Positions 58,901 through 62,233 of a stretch of DNA of 62,233 nt are shown piece after piece (position 1 is the first letter of the stretch; each line of letters begins with the position of its first letter). Origin of the DNA: an uncultured Lachnospiraceae bacterium (GTDB lineage Bacteria > Bacillota > Clostridia > Lachnospirales > Lachnospiraceae); the NCBI GenBank assembly GCA_900319245.1, contig ONNQ01000024.1, forward strand, positions 1 to 62,233, given 5' to 3'. A model generated the notes under the pieces. It was not told the DNA's origin. It saw only the letters and a program-made list of their open reading frames with translations, and made no database searches. A program made the translations under genes and the position numbers.

Positions 58901-59902
58901 TCAGGTCTTATCAACAACTTCCCAAAAACCATTTTTGCTTGCGCCATGGCGAATCAGCACGCCCTGTTTCTTAAGGGAAGCCACAAGCCTCTCAACCTGT
59001 CGTTCTGTTAATCCCAAGGTGGATGCAAGTACTTTTGCGGTCAATCTCCCATCCTGACGAAGAAGTGCCAGCACTTTCTCCTCATTTGTCCCGACATTTA
59101 TCCCGACATTTGTCCCGACATTCTGGTGGCTATTCTGCGTTTTGATAATATCCGCCAGCGCATCCCGTATGATCTGAAGCATGAACGTGACAAAGATTGT
59201 TGATTCTCCCTCTGTGTTTGATGCATTCAAAGCGGCATAGTATCCATCCTGCTGTTCATGAATCAACGTCTCAACAGGAAGCCATGCGAAAAACGGTTTC
59301 CATTTCTGTAATATCAGCGACTGCCACAGTCTGCCGGTTCTGCCATTTCCATCCGCGAAGGGATGAATAAACTCAAACTCATAATGAAAAATACATGATT
59401 TCACTAACGGATGCAGCTTGGACTGCTTCAGCCAGGTAAACAGCTGATCTATCAGATCCGGCACATAATTTGCCGGAGTACCGGCATGAATCAGCTGCGT
59501 GCCTGCATACACACCGACATTCGTACCCCTGAATACCCCTGCCTCCTTCACAAGGCCATCCATCATGATCCTGTGCGCCAGTAACAGGTTCTTCACACTG
59601 TAAGGATCCAATGCGGAAACTCTCTCATAAGCCTCGTAGGCATTCTTAACTTCTCTGATATCCTGAGGCGGTCCCAGTACGCGTTTACCCTCAATAACGT
59701 CGCTTACCTGTTCCAGCGTGAGAGTATTCTGCTCAATCGCCAGCGAGGAGTGGATCGACTTGATTCGACTCTCCCTGCGCAGTGTCGGATTAGGATGCAA
59801 GGAGTCATAGGTTGCAACAGCGCCGACCTGCTCTCCGATCTCGATCACCAAATTCGTTATTTCTTCTGTCATTGTAAAAGGAGGCTGATAAAACTCACCC
59901 AT
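58901..59902 (-). CDS. Fic-family protein (AMPylase) with C-terminal HTH
   Basis: A 333-residue Fic protein. The catalytic motif HPFADGNGRTGR is at about 180-191 and the N-terminal helix with SSLAIEQN near 52-59 matches the autoinhibitory (S/T)xxxE region. A 12-base tandem repeat encodes NVGTNVGINVGTN near residue 272, linking to a winged-helix domain (LTERQVERLVASLKKQG). Start ATG 59902 follows AAGGGGG. Fic proteins of this type AMPylate targets and often regulate themselves; a toxin or defence role is possible but not shown. Confidence 0.9.
   Translation of the reverse strand: MGEFYQPPFTMTEEITNLVIEIGEQVGAVATYDSLHPNPTLRRESRIKSIHSSLAIEQNTLTLEQVSDVIEGKRVLGPPQDIREVKNAYEAYERVSALDPYSVKNLLLAHRIMMDGLVKEAGVFRGTNVGVYAGTQLIHAGTPANYVPDLIDQLFTWLKQSKLHPLVKSCIFHYEFEFIHPFADGNGRTGRLWQSLILQKWKPFFAWLPVETLIHEQQDGYYAALNASNTEGESTIFVTFMLQIIRDALADIIKTQNSHQNVGTNVGINVGTNEEKVLALLRQDGRLTAKVLASTLGLTERQVERLVASLKKQGVLIRHGASKNGFWEVVDKT
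59083..59118. repeat. 12-base tandem repeat inside fic
   Basis: Three copies of CATTT(G/A)TCCCGA (59083-59094, 59095-59106, 59107-59118) plus a partial fourth. Read on the coding strand they give the NVG(T/I) repeats. Units are multiples of three, so copy-number change keeps the frame. Confidence 0.85.
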
Positions 59903-60093
59903 ACCTGTATCCCCCTTTTTATATCTTTGACAACAAGTTGATTGTCTGTTTCTTCTTTGTCTCCCTCGCTCTCTCCGTCGCACTGGTCGTTGTGGAGATG
60001 ATGTACTCAGAGTTCTGCAGGGTTCTTTTGCCCCCACTGCATTGTTTCCTCTTTTTCTTTAACTCTTTATCTTCATCCCATAGAGTAGCAACT

Positions 60094-60109
60094 TCCTGTA
60101 TATACAGGA
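60094..60109. promoter_or_regulatory. Perfect 16-base palindrome upstream of Fic
   Basis: TCCTGTATATACAGGA. Perfect two-fold symmetry, typical of a dimeric repressor site. It is about 190 bases before the Fic start on the reverse strand. Confidence 0.5.
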
Positions 60110-60417
60110 TTACTACTGAATCCTTCCATCATCATACCATACATCTCGGCCATTTTGCTAAGCTATCATAGGGATTAGTTTAATCAAACGCCAAATATCT
60201 TCACCCACTTTGTATGTTTTCAAACGTTTTCATAAATCTGTTGTTTTACTTGTGGAAGCGAAATACACTCTCGTTTGCAGGAAGCTCTTTAAGCAGCAGC
60301 TTGCGATCGAGAATATCCCCGAAGAAGTAGTCGATACTTACTACAAGAATGATGCGCCGCATGATATGTATATTGCGGAGGTACTTGAGATCCTTACTTG
60401 AGATGGCGGACTATGCG

Positions 60418-60440
60418 GCATTCGCTGTATGAAATAAAAA
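60418..60440. repeat. Intergenic repeat, copy 2
   Basis: GCATTCGCTGTATGAAATAAAAA; see copy 1 at 58594-58616. Followed by GAGGGGCT and the terminator hairpin. Confidence 0.75.
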
Positions 60441-60494
60441 GAGGGGCTGTCGCATTAAGCGAAGGATTCCTTACCGCTTAGTGCGACAGCCTCT
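60441..60494. terminator. Large bidirectional terminator before GH13
   Basis: GAGGGGCTGTCGCATTAAGCG / CGCTTAGTGCGACAGCCTCTC with two mismatches, loop 12 bases; CTCTTTTTATTT follows on the reverse strand, serving the GH13 gene that ends at 60506. Confidence 0.85.
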
Positions 60495-60505
60495 CCTGTC
60501 GTTTT

Positions 60506-62164
60506 TTAACCCAGTGTAAAAACTGCGATGCTGTAACCGGGCAGCGTCAGCACACCATTTTCATCCAGCTCCTTCACTGCCGCCTCGCCGCGCAGGTTCA
60601 TCACGATCAGCAGGTCGCCTTCCGATGCTCCGGCCGCCGATGATCCTCCATCCGCGCCGCTCTCCGCATACCTTCTGAAAAACGCCGCTACATTGTCATC
60701 ACTGATCGAGTCCGCGCCTTCCGTCCTGCCACGCGCGATCGCCGGAAAAGCATTCCGCACACGGATGACTTCCCTGAACCACGTCCAAAGCGAAAGCCCG
60801 TCCTCCCTCTGCGCCTTTGCAGGAGCAAACTTCATCGGCATCTCGTCCATGTCCGGCGGTCCGGCGCACATGTCGGGGTCTTTGGGGTCGTCGCTCCAGT
60901 ACATCGGGACGCGCTTGTTTTCGTCCTTGCCGGCGCCCTTCATGCCGATCTCCTCGCCGTAATATACAAACGAATTGCCGCTCATGAAAAGACTCATCGC
61001 GTACGCCATTTTTGTAACAGGTCCCTCATCCGCGCCGTAATACCCTGCGCTCCTGGCCATATCGTGATTCGTGTAGAACGGCGCGTCGACATAGTCCGGA
61101 TTCGCGGCGCTGAACGCTTCCTGCGCCAGCAGCATTCCCTTCACGTAATCCGAAGCCTTGTAGTTTCCGCGCACAATATTGGCGATGAACCCCTCGTTTC
61201 CGGAAAACGGGAAGTCGAACAGCGAGTCGATACCGCTCTCGTAAAGCTTTGCGATCTCGTTCCGGCCCGTCCACGCTTCTCCGACAAAATAGCAATCAGC
61301 CTTAATACTTCTCCCCGCCTCCGTCAGGAACCGCAGGAATTCCACGTTGGCATCCGGATTCCCGTTAATATAGTATGTCACCGCATCCAGCCTGAATCCG
61401 TCAACTCCCTTCCCCAGCCAGTATTCGAGGATCGAACGGATCTCGCCTCTTACGGCTTCGCTCGAAAGATTCAGGTCCGGCATTTCCGACCAGAATCTCG
61501 CCTCGTAATACCACTCCGTACCTTCCACAGGCGCATACCCGTCAGCAGGCTGCCTGGTGAAATTGTAATAATCGTAATACTTACAGTAGGAAGTGTCAGG
61601 CTCCCATCCGGAAGGCAGTTCGTGCAGGTAATCCACCGCCGCCTTGAACCAGGCGTTGTCGTCCGAAGTGTGGTTCAGCACCAGGTCCATATATACACGG
61701 ATGCCCCGCTCGTGGCATTCCGCAAGTAGCGCTTCATAATCTTCCATCGTGCCAAAAGCCGGATCGATCGCATAGTAATCATCCACATCATACTTGTGGT
61801 ACGTCGACGACGGGTGTACGGGTGTCAGCCAGATCGCGTCAAACCCCAGATCCTGAATGTAATCCAGCTTGGAGCGAATGCCGTTCAGGTCGCCGATCCC
61901 GTCCCCGTTTGAGTCGCAGAACGAGTAGACAAAAATTTCATACGTCGTGCGGTAATCGTCGTCTTTTACTGCTTTCGTGAGATCTTTGTTATAATCCAGC
62001 ATCTGGACAGAAACAGCAGCTGTCGTTTCGCCGTCCGCCGCCTGTTCAGCGCCGGAAAAAGCGGCGGGCTGCCTGGCAGCCGCCGCCTGATCTGTGTTTT
62101 GGCTCTTATTGCATCCGGTCAAGCACAATACCGCGCACAATAACACATATAGTATTCTCTTCAT
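60506..62164 (-). CDS. Secreted GH13 alpha-amylase-like lipoprotein
   Basis: A 552-residue GH13 alpha-glucan hydrolase anchored as a lipoprotein (lipobox LTGC, Cys near 18). The four GH13 regions are DLVLNHTSDD near 160, GFRLDAVTYY near 249 (nucleophile Asp), VGEAWTG near 282 (acid/base Glu) and YTNHDMARS near 345 (third Asp). It has a Thr/Ala/Gln-rich linker after the lipobox. It follows a MalG-type permease gene at the window end, so it belongs to a maltodextrin-type import locus that degrades alpha-glucans outside the cell. Confidence 0.92.
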   Translation of the reverse strand: MKRILYVLLCAVLCLTGCNKSQNTDQAAAARQPAAFSGAEQAADGETTAAVSVQMLDYNKDLTKAVKDDDYRTTYEIFVYSFCDSNGDGIGDLNGIRSKLDYIQDLGFDAIWLTPVHPSSTYHKYDVDDYYAIDPAFGTMEDYEALLAECHERGIRVYMDLVLNHTSDDNAWFKAAVDYLHELPSGWEPDTSYCKYYDYYNFTRQPADGYAPVEGTEWYYEARFWSEMPDLNLSSEAVRGEIRSILEYWLGKGVDGFRLDAVTYYINGNPDANVEFLRFLTEAGRSIKADCYFVGEAWTGRNEIAKLYESGIDSLFDFPFSGNEGFIANIVRGNYKASDYVKGMLLAQEAFSAANPDYVDAPFYTNHDMARSAGYYGADEGPVTKMAYAMSLFMSGNSFVYYGEEIGMKGAGKDENKRVPMYWSDDPKDPDMCAGPPDMDEMPMKFAPAKAQREDGLSLWTWFREVIRVRNAFPAIARGRTEGADSISDDNVAAFFRRYAESGADGGSSAAGASEGDLLIVMNLRGEAAVKELDENGVLTLPGYSIAVFTLG

Positions 62165-62185
62165 CCTATCAACACCCTAACCATC

Positions 62186-62233
62186 TTAACCTTTGACCGC
62201 TCCTGACATGCCTTCGACATAGAACCTCTGCAG
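62186..62233 (-). CDS. Sugar ABC permease, C-terminal end (MalG/LplC type, partial)
   Basis: The last 15 codons and stop of a MalG-like permease: LQRFYVEGMSGAVKG, matching the F-x-x-G-x-x-x-G-A-V-K-G ending seen also at 31557. The rest lies beyond the window. Partner of the GH13 lipoprotein downstream. Confidence 0.8.
   Translation of the reverse strand: MQRFYVEGMSGAVKG

Larger units (their letters stand above)
59903..60505. other. 603-base region between Fic and GH13 genes
   Basis: Holds the Fic upstream DNA, a 16-base palindrome (60094-60109), a 63-codon frame at 60210-60401 that ends QQLAIENIPEEVVDTYYKND and then PHDMYIAEVLEIL (protein-like, no family known, possibly a gene remnant), the second intergenic repeat (60418-60440) and a hairpin terminator. 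Confidence 0.5.

Noticed and set aside
59083-59118. Possible CRISPR-like repeats
   Set aside because: The 12-base units are contiguous, inside a gene, and have no spacers.

Overview
The window looks like a chromosomal segment of an anaerobic, Gram-positive Clostridia (Lachnospiraceae-like gut bacterium). Reasons: PPi-dependent phosphofructokinase, three MATE pumps, a GGGtGRT/NifU-like pair, Lpl/Ytc-type sugar ABC permeases with a YesL protein, PucR-type regulators, strong AGGAGG ribosome sites, TTGACA/TATAAT promoters with 17-base spacers, and rho-independent terminators. I saw no rRNA, tRNA, CRISPR array, prophage or origin. This placement is inference from gene content; no marker gene is present.

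Layout. 0-9 kb: acyl-CoA thioesterase; a HAD phosphatase behind a complete TPP riboswitch and terminator; a MATE pump; then a phenylacetate-CoA ligase plus tandem-ACT protein preceded by a promoter, a Phe-rich leader peptide and a terminator (a phenylalanine attenuator); MntP, an EamA transporter, Rpe and a DnaJ-like protein. 9-20 kb: DUF3298-like lipoprotein, the peptidase pair PepC-PepT, an intracellular GH32, a small membrane protein, a short AraC-type protein, PPi-PFK and a second MATE pump. 20.9-24.7 kb: a truncated ECF sigma gene, then a reverse-strand iron-sulfur group (ferredoxin-like protein, C_GCAxxG_C_C protein, GGGtGRT protein, NifU-N-like scaffold, Dabb protein, NifU-C-like protein).

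25-36 kb is a fructan-type locus: two permeases, binding protein, ATPase, cytoplasmic GH32 and a GH32-like lipoprotein form one reverse operon with palindromic candidate operators just after its promoter; divergent are a LacI-family regulator, a YesL-like protein and a membrane-anchored protein. 36-44 kb: MBL-fold hydrolase, GPH symporter, AraC regulator and esterase sharing a candidate operator, then an old-yellow-enzyme type flavoprotein with a PucR-type regulator. 44.2-45.6 kb: a two-gene unit with an HTH-DUF3990-like protein, a 4-base overlap to a small partner, and two palindromes over its promoter, resembling a toxin-antitoxin module.

48.5-58.5 kb is a one-carbon catabolic cluster: a divergent PucR-type regulator faces a 412-residue protein of unknown function, a GcvT-family methyltransferase, two SDRs, an SDR remnant, Fhs, FchA, FolD and the first 34 codons of a formate/nitrite transporter cut off by an ISL3-type transposase fragment. 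The enzymes could pass a one-carbon unit from an unknown substrate to tetrahydrofolate and on to formate with ATP gain; there is no MetF here, so entry at methylene-THF is predicted. FchA carries an apparent internal in-frame deletion, so the cluster may be decaying. The end holds a Fic protein between two copies of an intergenic repeat, a GH13 lipoprotein, and the tail of a MalG-type permease.
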